Assembly: GCA_938028745.1 (NCBI GenBank)
Contig: CALIZL010000093.1
Span: 1 to 36,918 of the forward strand
Length of the DNA stretch: 36,918 nt
Direction of reading: 5' to 3'
Origin: an uncultured Prevotella sp.
GTDB lineage: Bacteria > Bacteroidota > Bacteroidia > Bacteroidales > Bacteroidaceae
The translations under genes were made by a program, and so were the position numbers. How positions within the stretch are numbered: the stretch's first letter is position 1; each line of letters starts with the position of its first letter. Below, in pieces: positions 18,174 through 25,274 of the stretch. The notes beneath the pieces were generated by a model, which saw only the letters and a program-made list of their open reading frames with translations, did not search any database and was not told the DNA's origin.

Positions 18174-18376
18174 TTAAACCCCAATCGGTCGTTAGACCGC
18201 TTATCTATTATTTTTAGGTTGTTTCCATCGCTTCCTGTTCATCTTTCGTTTGCTTGTCGGCATCTTGTCTGTCTTATTCTCTTGACGTAGCCCGCTACGC
18301 CTTCAAGAATAAGGCAGACAATATGCTCAACAATACACAAAATCTGCACAGTCTCTAACAACCGATTTGGGTTAAA
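18174..18376. mobile_element. 203-bp MITE-like element, copy 2
   Basis: This is nearly the same sequence as 17497-17700, in the same orientation, with the same TTAAACCCC / GGGTTAAA ends. It starts one base after the xth terminator stem and ends 9 bases before the xth stop codon, so it occupies almost the whole 3' untranslated region of xth. Confidence 0.78.
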
Positions 18377-18385
18377 TGTATGTAA

Positions 18386-19135
18386 TTACTTCAAGAGTAG
18401 TTCCACAGGGCAGTGGTCGCTGCCCAATATGTCGGTGTGGATTTTGGCGTCTAGCACTTCGGCTTGTAGGCGATCAGACACAAGGAAATAGTCGATGCGC
18501 CACCCCGTGTTGCGTTCGCGTGCCTTAAACCTGTACGACCACCAACTATATTTAACCTCTTCGGGATATTTCCAGCGGAAGGTATCTGTGAAACCTGCAT
18601 CTAGAAGTTGGGTCATCTTTTGGCGTTCCTCATCGGTAAAGCCAGCGTTACGCCTGTTGGTCTTGGGGTTTTTCAAGTCAATTTCTTGATGCGCCACGTT
18701 CATATCGCCGCAAACAATCACGGGTTTCTTTTGGTCTAGGCTATGCAAGTAGGCCTGAAAATCGTCTTCCCACTGCATGCGATAGTCCAGTCGGCGCAGT
18801 TCGTCTTGCGAGTTGGGTGTATAAACGGTAACTAAGAAGAAGGTGGGCATCTCTAAGGTGATAACCCTTCCCTCGTGGTCGTGTTGGTCTATGCCGATGC
18901 CGTAGCTAACGTTCAAGGGCTTATGGCGTGTGTAAATGGCCGTGCCCGAATAGCCTTTCTTGTCGGCATAGTTCCAAAACGAGTCGTAACCATCGAACTG
19001 TAAGTCTAGCTGACCTGCCTGCATCTTTGTTTCTTGCAGGCAAAAGAAATCGGCATCGAGTGTTTTAAAAATGTTCTCAAAGTCTTTGTCAACCACGGCA
19101 CGCAGCCCATTGACGTTCCAAGAAATAAACTTCAT
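18386..19135 (-). CDS. xth: Exodeoxyribonuclease III
   Basis: This 249-residue protein belongs to the exonuclease III / AP endonuclease family of base-excision repair, which removes 3' blocking groups and cuts at abasic sites. Family landmarks are all present: N7/N9 in SWNVNGLR, E35 in LQETK, Y105 in VTVYTPNSQ, D144/N146 in GDMNVAH, and D240/H241 in the C-terminal GSDHCPVEL. The typical length for the ExoA type is about 250 residues. It starts only 8 bases after the stop of the upstream lipoprotein gene and is probably co-transcribed with it. Confidence 0.96.
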   Translation of the reverse strand: MKFISWNVNGLRAVVDKDFENIFKTLDADFFCLQETKMQAGQLDLQFDGYDSFWNYADKKGYSGTAIYTRHKPLNVSYGIGIDQHDHEGRVITLEMPTFFLVTVYTPNSQDELRRLDYRMQWEDDFQAYLHSLDQKKPVIVCGDMNVAHQEIDLKNPKTNRRNAGFTDEERQKMTQLLDAGFTDTFRWKYPEEVKYSWWSYRFKARERNTGWRIDYFLVSDRLQAEVLDAKIHTDILGSDHCPVELLLK

Positions 19136-19143
19136 ATCTATGA

Positions 19144-19785
19144 TTAGTTCTTTTTCCCTACGAGATATACAGGTGCGTTAACTTCGTGGGGGGTATTCTC
19201 GAACGTGATTTGCTTTACAAGCAAGCGTGTAACTTGCTTTTCTTTGTAGTATTCCAGCAATTGTTGCACTTGCTGATGCTGCATAGTACCCATCTGGATG
19301 GCGTTGGTAAAGGCCAGCTTTCCTGTGTTTTGGCCAATCTTTATGTCGATATCTTGACCCACAATGGGGCTTGCCAAGTAATAACCCTTGTTGTAATAGT
19401 CTTCCAGCATGTAATTGGGCAACTTTAATTTCATCTTTACCTCGGCGGCATCTGCTGCGCCTAGTTGTTTTACGAAGGTTTCAGAGGCCTGGACAGAACC
19501 TGTTAAAACCCTAACGGGGAACTTCTCGATAACGAGTATCGTGTCGGGTGTGATTGTCCAATCTATTTTCACCGAGTCGATTTCGTTGGGCTTTGCACTC
19601 TTGGCAAACTTCAAATGGCCAGAGTATTTACCTACAAGGGAACTCATGATAACCGTTTGCTCTGCCTTTGTAATTTTCTTAAACCTAGGTTCTTCGCCTC
19701 CATTTCCGCCGTTAAGGCACGAACTGAGCGACAACACCACCACGCCAAACAAGGCAATGGCTACCAAATTCAATGTTTTTTTCAT
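19144..19785 (-). CDS. Lipoprotein, possibly DUF4840 family
   Basis: This 213-residue protein has a lipoprotein signal with lipobox LSSC (cysteine 23), followed by a Gly/Asn-rich tether (LNGGNGGEEP). The mature part begins GKYSGHLKFAKSA and has alternating beta-strand segments, resembling the DUF4840-type lipoproteins of Prevotella and Bacteroides; this family call is from memory and tentative. It is expected in the periplasm or at the outer membrane. It sits 75 bases downstream of folE and 8 bases upstream of xth on the same strand. No catalytic motif is visible. Confidence 0.75.
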   Translation of the reverse strand: MKKTLNLVAIALFGVVVLSLSSCLNGGNGGEEPRFKKITKAEQTVIMSSLVGKYSGHLKFAKSAKPNEIDSVKIDWTITPDTILVIEKFPVRVLTGSVQASETFVKQLGAADAAEVKMKLKLPNYMLEDYYNKGYYLASPIVGQDIDIKIGQNTGKLAFTNAIQMGTMQHQQVQQLLEYYKEKQVTRLLVKQITFENTPHEVNAPVYLVGKKN

Positions 19786-19860
19786 CGTTTTCTGTATTAT
19801 TGTATTTACGAGTTAAACCTTGATTAACGTATATCTTGCATCTGATAACTTTAAAAAATG

Positions 19861-20442
19861 TTATTTAGGACGTATGAGGTTCATAAACTCTTCGCGCGTT
19901 TTGGCTTGGTTGAAAGCACCGCTGAAGTCGCTAGTGGTGGTGATGGAGTTTTGTTTTTCCACACCACGCATCTGCATGCACAGGTGTTTGGCCTCTACAA
20001 CCACCATTACGCCTAGGGGTTTAAGCGTGTCTTGTATGCAGTCTTTTATTTGTTGGGTCATTCGTTCCTGCACTTGTAGGCGATGGCTAAATATGTCTAC
20101 CACTCGTGCTATCTTGCTTAGGCCCGTGATGTAGCCGTTGGGGATGTAGGCCACGTGCACCTTTCCGAAGAAGGGCAGCATGTGATGTTCGCACATCGAG
20201 AAGAAGTCGATGTCTTTAACGATGACCATTTGGTTGTATTTCTCTTCGAAGAGTGCATCTGTAAGCACCTTGCGAGCATCTTGCGTGTAGCCGCGCGTTA
20301 GCACCTGCATGGCCTTTGCCACGCGCATGGGTGTTTTTTCTAATCCTTCGCGGCTAGGGTCTTCGCCCAAAAGGGCTAGCACCTCTTTATAATGTGCGGC
20401 CAGTTGGTCTAGCCCCTCTCGGTATTCTGGTTCCAAGTTCAT
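19861..20442 (-). CDS. folE: GTP cyclohydrolase I
   Basis: This 193-residue enzyme opens the guanine ring of GTP to form 7,8-dihydroneopterin triphosphate, the first step of folate and pterin synthesis. The zinc ligands are visible: C84 and H87 in SMCEHHMLPF and C155 in KHLCMQMRG. VQERMTQQI near 124-132 and GLSKIARVVD near 107-116 are family signatures. Size and motifs are those of the canonical FolE1. It lies 48 bases after the SPOR-domain gene on the same strand. Confidence 0.97.
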   Translation of the reverse strand: MNLEPEYREGLDQLAAHYKEVLALLGEDPSREGLEKTPMRVAKAMQVLTRGYTQDARKVLTDALFEEKYNQMVIVKDIDFFSMCEHHMLPFFGKVHVAYIPNGYITGLSKIARVVDIFSHRLQVQERMTQQIKDCIQDTLKPLGVMVVVEAKHLCMQMRGVEKQNSITTTSDFSGAFNQAKTREEFMNLIRPK

Positions 20443-20490
20443 TTTTCAGATGAGTGGTTTCTTTATATATGTAGTTGTGTTTGGGCAGTT

Positions 20491-21183
20491 TTAGTTCTGC
20501 ACCGTTATCTTTCCTTTTACGATAACCGCCTGCTTGTAGCCCAGGGCTTGTATGGCATTGAGCATGCGTGTGGCCTCTTCTATGCTGCGATAGTTGCCCA
20601 CGCGGCAAATCCATCGTGGCGAATAGAAGTGCACGTAGATGGGCTGGTCGGGGAAAGCAGCCTTTATTTGGTTGCCGATTTGCTGCGCGCGGTTTTTGTC
20701 GTCGCGCGAGTTTCCGCCGGCGTATGCCTGCACGCGGTAGCCGTCTACCTTGTATCCGCCTATCATCACCTTCTTTCGGGTGTCTATAACGGGGATGTTC
20801 AGGCCGTCGCCATCGTCGCCCAAGGCGTTATTCTTTTGTGTGGTTTCTCTCTTGTTGGGCTCGTTCTTGCGCGCTTGTTCCGTTTCGCGTTTCTCGTTAG
20901 GCTGTCGCGCAGGACTCTCTACCTCGGTAACGGAGCTGGCTTTCCCGCCGTTGGCTGTGCTGCCGTTGGTGGTTTGGGTGGAGCGTTCGTTGGGATTGGG
21001 GTTTGTCCACTTCCCTGCGCCGCCCTTTCCGTTAACCAGCTGTTCTATGGCGGCACTCTGAGAGATGGTTACAACGCCTTGCGTCTTAGTGTCGCGTCGG
21101 CGTAAATGGTCGGTAAAGGTTTGCGCCTCCATCGCAATGACGGTGCAAATCCAAGTGAGAATAACGGTTACCAGACGTTTCAT
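20491..21183 (-). CDS. Secreted SPOR-domain protein
   Basis: This 230-residue protein has a signal peptide (residues 1-20, ending AMEAQT), then a polar low-complexity middle rich in Asn, Glu, Arg and Lys (about 50-130) and a C-terminal SPOR domain (about 145-226). The SPOR domain shows YRVQAYAGGNSRDDKNRAQ, FYSPRWICRVGNYRSIEEA and ALGYKQAVIVKGKI. SPOR domains bind denuded glycan strands of peptidoglycan, mostly at the division site. The protein is therefore expected in the periplasm, bound to septal wall. It is followed by folE after 48 bases. Confidence 0.9.
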   Translation of the reverse strand: MKRLVTVILTWICTVIAMEAQTFTDHLRRRDTKTQGVVTISQSAAIEQLVNGKGGAGKWTNPNPNERSTQTTNGSTANGGKASSVTEVESPARQPNEKRETEQARKNEPNKRETTQKNNALGDDGDGLNIPVIDTRKKVMIGGYKVDGYRVQAYAGGNSRDDKNRAQQIGNQIKAAFPDQPIYVHFYSPRWICRVGNYRSIEEATRMLNAIQALGYKQAVIVKGKITVQN

Positions 21184-21270
21184 TGTTGTGGGGTGTTGAG
21201 GGTTACGCTAGGGCGAAGTGGCCTATTGCCAACCAATCTGCGCCCTTACCGCATTTGAGAAGTGGATAAA

Positions 21271-21470
21271 TAAGGCCTGTTCCTAAAATTCCCCGCAAAG
21301 GTTCAAATGTTGTTCCTTGTATTGCTCTTCACTGTCTATTTGCTTTTATCAGGCATCTTTCGCTTACTCTTTCAGTCGCTTAGTGAACTATGCTCCTTCA
21401 AGAAGTAAGCAAAACCTGCTCAGCTAAAAGCTAAAAATACAGCAAAGGTAATTTTTAGAACCTGCCTTTA
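21271..21470. mobile_element. 200-bp MITE-like element, diverged third type
   Basis: The ends TAAGGCCTGTTCCTAAAATT (21271-21290) and AATTTTTAGAACCTGCCTTTA (last 21 bases) are imperfect inverted repeats. The centre resembles the 204-bp elements at 17497 and 18174: a TTGCTT...GGCAT block, then a hairpin-like segment, then CTCCTTCAAGAAGTAAG. The termini differ, so it is a related but distinct element or a chimera. Confidence 0.5.
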
Positions 21471-21490
21471 ATTGGGCGAGGCGACACGCT

Positions 21491-21519
21491 CGGCACACTT
21501 TCGTAGGCCGAAAGTGCCG
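21491..21519 (-). terminator. Hairpin after tpiA
   Basis: CGGC-AC-ACTTTCG pairs with CGAAAGTGCCG around TAGGC, with a two-base bulge. It lies 28 bases after the tpiA stop on the minus strand, just before the MITE-like element. No T-tract follows, so the call is moderate. Confidence 0.5.
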
Positions 21520-21546
21520 CTTCGCCGCATTAGCTATTGCTTTTTG

Positions 21547-22308
21547 TTATTTCTTCCAAGCGTCGATGATGCCCTTGAAGTCGGCGCATTTCAATGCTGC
21601 ACCGCCGATAAGGCCGCCGTCGATGTTGGGTTTGGCAAACAGTTCGGGTGCATTGCTGGGCTTTGCACTGCCGCCATAGAGGATGGAGGTGTTCTCGGCT
21701 ACCTCGTTGCCATACTTTTCGGCGATTGCCGAACGAATGAAAGCGTGTATCTCTTCGGCTTGTTCAGCCGTTGCAGTCTTGCCTGTACCGATGGCCCAGA
21801 TGGGTTCGTAGGCAACGATAACGTTGGCAAACTCTTCGGCAGAGAGGTTAAACACCGAACCTTCAAGTTCAGCTTTCACCACATCGTTTTGCTTATTGGC
21901 CTCGCGTTCGGCCAAAGTCTCGCCGATGCAGAATATCACCTTCAACCCGTTTTTAAGTGCCAACAACACTTTTTCTTTCAATATTTCGGGTGTTTCGTTG
22001 TAGTATTCGCGACGTTCAGAGTGTCCAAGGATAACATATTGTGCGCCCGTGCTCTTCACCATCTCGGCCGAAACCTCGCCAGTGAATGCTCCTTTTTCCT
22101 TGTCTGCGCAGTTTTCGGCGCCCAAACCAACGAGTTGGCTGTTTAAAACGCCAGCTACGCTAGCCAAATGAATGAAAGGTGTGCAGATGATAACGTCGCA
22201 GTTGGGTTTGTCGGCGGCCAAAGCGTCGTTCACTTCCTTTGCCAAGGCCATGCCTTCTTGCAGGTTCAGGTTCATTTTCCAGTTACCTGCTACGATCTTT
22301 TTTCTCAT
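21547..22308 (-). CDS. tpiA: Triosephosphate isomerase, from its own internal start
   Basis: From the internal ATG at 22308 the frame encodes a full 253-residue triosephosphate isomerase, which interconverts dihydroxyacetone phosphate and glyceraldehyde 3-phosphate in glycolysis. The key residues are N9 and K11 (GNWKMN), H96 (LGHSERR) and E168 (AYEPIWAIGTG), with LYGGSAKPSNA and GGLIGGAAL as phosphate-binding loops. The ATG is preceded by AAAGAAAAAAAGAAAA, an A-rich leader typical of efficient starts in Bacteroidota. Free isomerase could therefore be made even if the long fusion is also translated. This entry shares the frame of the 690-residue fusion. Confidence 0.7.
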   Translation of the reverse strand: MRKKIVAGNWKMNLNLQEGMALAKEVNDALAADKPNCDVIICTPFIHLASVAGVLNSQLVGLGAENCADKEKGAFTGEVSAEMVKSTGAQYVILGHSERREYYNETPEILKEKVLLALKNGLKVIFCIGETLAEREANKQNDVVKAELEGSVFNLSAEEFANVIVAYEPIWAIGTGKTATAEQAEEIHAFIRSAIAEKYGNEVAENTSILYGGSAKPSNAPELFAKPNIDGGLIGGAALKCADFKGIIDAWKK

Positions 22309-23619
22309 TTTTCTTTTTTTCTTTAAGAGTGTATATAGTTTATTGCGTTTTCTTTGTTTCTTTATCCATTTGGTCCATGCCCACAGTCGGTCGGCCAAGG
22401 TGAGCAAGAACAGCGGGAACACGAACCAAAGCACTATTTTGGTGATGCGTGTCGTTACGCTGGTGGGGTCTATTTTGCCGATGCTAAGCTCGTCTAGTGG
22501 GGCGTTCAGCGTTTCTTGTTTGGGCAAGGCGTTGTGGCTCCATTTGTTAATCACCACCCCGTCTTTAATCAGCATCAGGCCAGGATTGCTCCTTATCATC
22601 GTTTTCAGCGTAGTGCCGTCGGTGATGTAGAAAGGATATTCGGCCCCAGTGAGGTCTTGCCAACGGCTGATGGCGGCTTTTCCGCTTGCGGTTAGGCACA
22701 TCATGGGCACGTTATGCCGTTTGGCGTACTCGTATATTCGGTCTATCGCACCGAAGTTGGTGTCGTCGGCTTGCTCTAAGTAAGGCGAAATCAGCAAGAA
22801 TGTGTAGCCCTTACGGTTTAAAACGTTTTCCGTTATGTCCTTGCCTGTGGCCTCGTCGGTGATGGAGAAGTCGTGAATGGGCGGCACATAGCCCGCTTCG
22901 GTTTGCACGGTCTTGCTGTCTACGAAGGTCCAGGTGGAGTCTGGGTAGCTGTCTAGCGTAAACTCGCGCGTTTCTCCGTTCTTGCTTAGCACGAAGGTTG
23001 TTTCAAATTTGGGTTGTTTTGCATCCGCAGGAATTTCCATTCCCTTACGAATGTCGGCTCCGATGTGATATGGACGGAAGTCGAATGGGGGCAGCGTGTA
23101 TAGGCTCCACGCGCTCGACACGATGATAAAGAACAGCGTGTAGTTGGTAACAATCCATTGATTGGTCTTTGAAATGAACCTCACCATGCGCAACGGCCAT
23201 CTTGCCACCACTAAGGCAGCCAGCAACAGCACGATGTTTTTTGCCAAAGTCTGTCCGTTGGTGAGCTGAATGGCATCGCCGAAACAGCCACAATCCTTTA
23301 CAGGACTGGCGAAATATATCCACACCGTGATGAGTGTCATCATGCCAATAAAGCCCAACAGCAGCTTTGAAACCAAGCGACGCTGTATGGCGAAGAGCAG
23401 ATACACGCCCAAAGCAAACTCTGTGGCGGACAAGGCAACGGACGTGAAGAGCGTGAACCAATTGGAAACGAAGCCTGAAAGACCGGCGGCCGCCAGGTAA
23501 TCGTTTATCTTATATTGAGTGCCAAGCGGGTCGATGGCCTTTACATAGCCCGACAACACGAAGGTTGTGGCTATCAAAAGCCTACACACATTGGTAAGTA
23601 TATATATCAGTCGTTTCAC
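21547..23619 (-). CDS. DoxX-like membrane protein fused in frame to triosephosphate isomerase
   Basis: One uninterrupted frame of 690 residues is present. Residues 1-437 form a DoxX-like membrane protein: five helices in the first 175 residues, a KDCGCFGDA motif (C110, C112), a thioredoxin-fold-like periplasmic region (about 180-395; YTFLLISPYLEQ, GLMLIKDGVVINKW) and a sixth helix near 398-416, ending in the basic tail LLKKKRK. Residues 438-690 are a complete triosephosphate isomerase. In Bacteroidota these are normally two adjacent genes. With six helices and the N-terminus inside, the isomerase part would face the cytoplasm. The junction is TTA AAG A7 G A4 ATG. With one A fewer, the membrane protein would end LLKKKEK-stop, with TGA overlapping the tpiA ATG. 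The fusion may thus be real, a slippage product or a sequencing error. Confidence 0.85.
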   Translation of the reverse strand: MKRLIYILTNVCRLLIATTFVLSGYVKAIDPLGTQYKINDYLAAAGLSGFVSNWFTLFTSVALSATEFALGVYLLFAIQRRLVSKLLLGFIGMMTLITVWIYFASPVKDCGCFGDAIQLTNGQTLAKNIVLLLAALVVARWPLRMVRFISKTNQWIVTNYTLFFIIVSSAWSLYTLPPFDFRPYHIGADIRKGMEIPADAKQPKFETTFVLSKNGETREFTLDSYPDSTWTFVDSKTVQTEAGYVPPIHDFSITDEATGKDITENVLNRKGYTFLLISPYLEQADDTNFGAIDRIYEYAKRHNVPMMCLTASGKAAISRWQDLTGAEYPFYITDGTTLKTMIRSNPGLMLIKDGVVINKWSHNALPKQETLNAPLDELSIGKIDPTSVTTRITKIVLWFVFPLFLLTLADRLWAWTKWIKKQRKRNKLYTLLKKKRKMRKKIVAGNWKMNLNLQEGMALAKEVNDALAADKPNCDVIICTPFIHLASVAGVLNSQLVGLGAENCADKEKGAFTGEVSAEMVKSTGAQYVILGHSERREYYNETPEILKEKVLLALKNGLKVIFCIGETLAEREANKQNDVVKAELEGSVFNLSAEEFANVIVAYEPIWAIGTGKTATAEQAEEIHAFIRSAIAEKYGNEVAENTSILYGGSAKPSNAPELFAKPNIDGGLIGGAALKCADFKGIIDAWKK

Positions 23620-23708
23620 GTTCTAAATGCTATTGCCCTGTTCGTGTGGCCGGCACGATTGGTTATCGCTTTGGGATAAACCGCGTCGCATGCCACAGAC
23701 ATGGACTT

Positions 23709-24266
23709 TTATAGTACTTCTTGCTCTTTTAGCTTAATGGCTCCAAACACTGCATAGTTAATGATGTCCATATAGTTGGCGTCGATGCCTTCGCTAACAA
23801 GGGTGTCGCCTTCTAAGTCTTCCATTTCCTTTATGCGTTGCAGCTTAGTTAGTATCAAGTCGGTATAGCTGCTAACGCGCATCATCCGCCACGCCTCGTC
23901 GTAGTCGTGGTTCTTTTTTAGCATCAGTTGCAAGGCTGCGTTGGCGTATTGGCGATAAAGGGCAAGCGCCTCTTCGGGCGTGAGGTCTACTTCGTCGGCA
24001 AAGCCTTTTTCTAGTTGAATTAAGCCGATAATACCATAATTCACCAGTGCGATAAACTCTGGTCTGATGCCTTCGTTCACCATTGCCGTTCGTTTTATTT
24101 CGAGCGAGCGTATGCGTTTGGCCTTGATAAAGAGCTGGTCGGTAAGCGATGTGGCCCTAAGAATGCGCCACGATGCGCCATAGTCGTGCAGTTTTCTTTC
24201 AAAAAGGTCTGCACACTCTTTAAGCGTTTCCTCAAACTGTTTCTTTGTCGTTGTTTGTTCTGCCAT
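23709..24266 (-). CDS. DUF1599 (nucleotide-modification-associated domain 1) protein
   Basis: This 185-residue protein carries two copies of the DUF1599 unit: one around residues 10-60 (CADLFERKLHDYGASWRILR, then IKAKRIRSLE) and one around 105-155 (LMLKKNHDYDEAWRMMRVSS, then TKLQRIKEME). The domain is associated with nucleotide modification or phage DNA biosynthesis genes but is also a stable core gene in Bacteroidota; the biochemical role is not established. The start at 24266 (MAEQTTTKK) is chosen because the upstream 15 codons of a longer frame are Pro/Arg-rich and not family-like. It is 89 bases upstream of the DoxX-TpiA gene on the same strand. Its leader contains two copies of a 56-bp repeat. 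Confidence 0.9.
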   Translation of the reverse strand: MAEQTTTKKQFEETLKECADLFERKLHDYGASWRILRATSLTDQLFIKAKRIRSLEIKRTAMVNEGIRPEFIALVNYGIIGLIQLEKGFADEVDLTPEEALALYRQYANAALQLMLKKNHDYDEAWRMMRVSSYTDLILTKLQRIKEMEDLEGDTLVSEGIDANYMDIINYAVFGAIKLKEQEVL

Positions 24267-24316
24267 CGTTCTTGTTCTTTTTGGGCCTCGGAGAGGTGGG
24301 CTAGGGCGCATCGGTA

Positions 24317-24438
24317 GCGCAATATAAGCTTGCTTTTATATTGCCGAGTGCAGCCTAATTTCTGCAAAGTTAGTGCCAACGAGCGCAATGAAAGCTTGCT
24401 TTTACATTGCCGAGTGCAGCCTAATTTCTGCAAAATTA
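24317..24438 (-). repeat. Duplicated 56-bp promoter/leader repeat
   Basis: Copies at 24317-24372 and 24383-24438 (period 66) are about 90% identical. On the minus strand each begins with a TAA[CT]TTTGCAGAAATTAGG block and continues into a hairpin such as GCAATATAA-AAGCAAGC-TTATATTGC. The TAAnTTTG at the head of each copy matches the -7 promoter box. Confidence 0.85.
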
Positions 24439-24461
24439 CACATTATTCAGCAAACGGCAAA
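24431..24461 (-). promoter_or_regulatory. Promoter for the DUF1599 gene, in the repeat
   Basis: On the minus strand TTTG (24458-24461) precedes TAATTTTG (24431-24438) by 19 bases, a good Bacteroidota promoter. The second TAACTTTG box at 24365-24372 lacks a TTTG at correct spacing. A transcript from the good promoter would have a leader of about 160 bases carrying both hairpins. Confidence 0.65.
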
Positions 24462-24496
24462 AGAAAAGGCACGAGTTGTCGTGCCGTGCGCGCCAA

Positions 24497-24904
24497 TCAT
24501 TGCGCCTGCTTTTTCTGGATGGCCTTCACCATTTGGCAAAGAGCCTCGTATCGAATTTTAAGCGAATCGCGCCTAACCAAAAGCTCTGCCTTACGCTGTG
24601 AGGTAAGCTTTCCTTGTTTCAGTTCCTGCTCTTTAACTTGCAAAGCCGAGTCGGTGCGTGCAATGTCGGCTTGTGCCAACTTCAACGACGCCGTTTGCCA
24701 AAGCCCCAATGCCGTTTTTCGTGCATTGATGGCACGCGGAAAGCGGTCGCGCAACACGCCGATTGAGTCGAGTACGTCTTGATAACGCTCTGCCTTATAC
24801 AAGCTGTCTATCTTGGCGAGCAGCGGTGCAGCCTTCTCGTCTTCGCTCTTTTCGCAGCTAATGGTTAAGGCAAACAGAGCCAAAAGCAAAAGTATCTTAT
24901 TCAT
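24497..24904 (-). CDS. Small helical lipoprotein
   Basis: This 135-residue protein has a lipoprotein signal with lipobox TISC (cysteine 17), followed by an acidic CEKSEDEKAA. The remainder is strongly helical, with TPR-like LLAKIDSLYKAERYQDVLDSI at about 28-48 (written in two overlapping parts: LLAKIDSLYKAE and ERYQDVLDSI) and a coiled-coil-like charged half (SALQVKEQELKQGKL, QRKAELLVRRDSLKIRYEAL). No enzymatic motif is visible and the function is unknown. It is the first gene of the minus-strand block, divergent from cca. Confidence 0.78.
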   Translation of the reverse strand: MNKILLLLALFALTISCEKSEDEKAAPLLAKIDSLYKAERYQDVLDSIGVLRDRFPRAINARKTALGLWQTASLKLAQADIARTDSALQVKEQELKQGKLTSQRKAELLVRRDSLKIRYEALCQMVKAIQKKQAQ

Positions 24905-25274
24905 ATTTCTTAATTATATGTACTATATGGGGTACCATCTGCAACACCCGATGTGGCACAGAGGCGATAACCGCCCTGTTTTGTGCATCATTAAAAACGC
25001 ACTGCCAGCCATGTACCTACGTTTCATCTGGTGTTTGCACGCACCATAATGGACAAAAGTAACAATAAAAAACGAAACCGCCGAACTATCTGCATGTATT
25101 TTAAGGCTTATTCGATAAAATGCACTTCATTTTGTGTTCAGGTACATCGCTGCCGCCTTTCAATTGGCCTTATGCCCAACATCTGCCTGCTTACACGTCT
25201 AAAAACGCGTTTGCAACGGGCTACTATCAACTTTTATGCGTAACTTTGTACCCACAAAAAGACTTGTATTTAGA
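24905..25274. other. Divergent spacer between the helical lipoprotein and cca
   Basis: This 370-base spacer contains no gene. On its right end is the -7 box for cca (25241-25248). No clear promoter was found for the lipoprotein on the left. A 70-codon frame at 25031-25243 has no recognisable content. Confidence 0.5.
25241..25248 (+). promoter_or_regulatory. -7 box of the cca promoter
   Basis: TAACTTTG matches TAnnTTTG and lies 26 bases before the chosen cca start. The nearest upstream TTTG (25210-25213) is 27 bases away, longer than usual. The box lies inside the frame if translation started at 25236, which argues for the start at 25275. Confidence 0.6.

Larger units (their letters stand above)
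16285..18385. other. Repeat-rich gene-free island between ccsA and xth
   Basis: No convincing gene was found in about 2.1 kb. From left to right it holds a 333-bp element with terminal inverted repeats and an internal terminator, one arm of a large inverted repeat with seven 22-bp units, a 204-bp MITE-like element, a stretch of degenerate GAGTTTACGAGTT-type repeats (17701-17910), an unassigned stretch, the xth terminator and a second MITE-like copy. Open frames at 16388-16630 (minus), 16508-16882, 16986-17195 and 17882-18217 overlap these repeats, have no recognisable motif and are rejected. Confidence 0.7.
21184..21546. other. Spacer between the tpiA end and the SPOR-protein gene
   Basis: This 363-base spacer contains the tpiA hairpin (21491-21519) and a 200-bp MITE-like element (21271-21470); the remaining 87 bases before the SPOR gene hold nothing recognisable. 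A TACCTTTG -7-like box on the minus strand (21443-21450) lies inside the element but has no matching -33 box. Confidence 0.5.

Noticed and set aside
24267..24311. Longer N-terminus of the DUF1599 protein (15 codons)
   Set aside because: The extra residues are Pro/Arg-rich and unlike the family; MAEQTTTKK is the more natural start.
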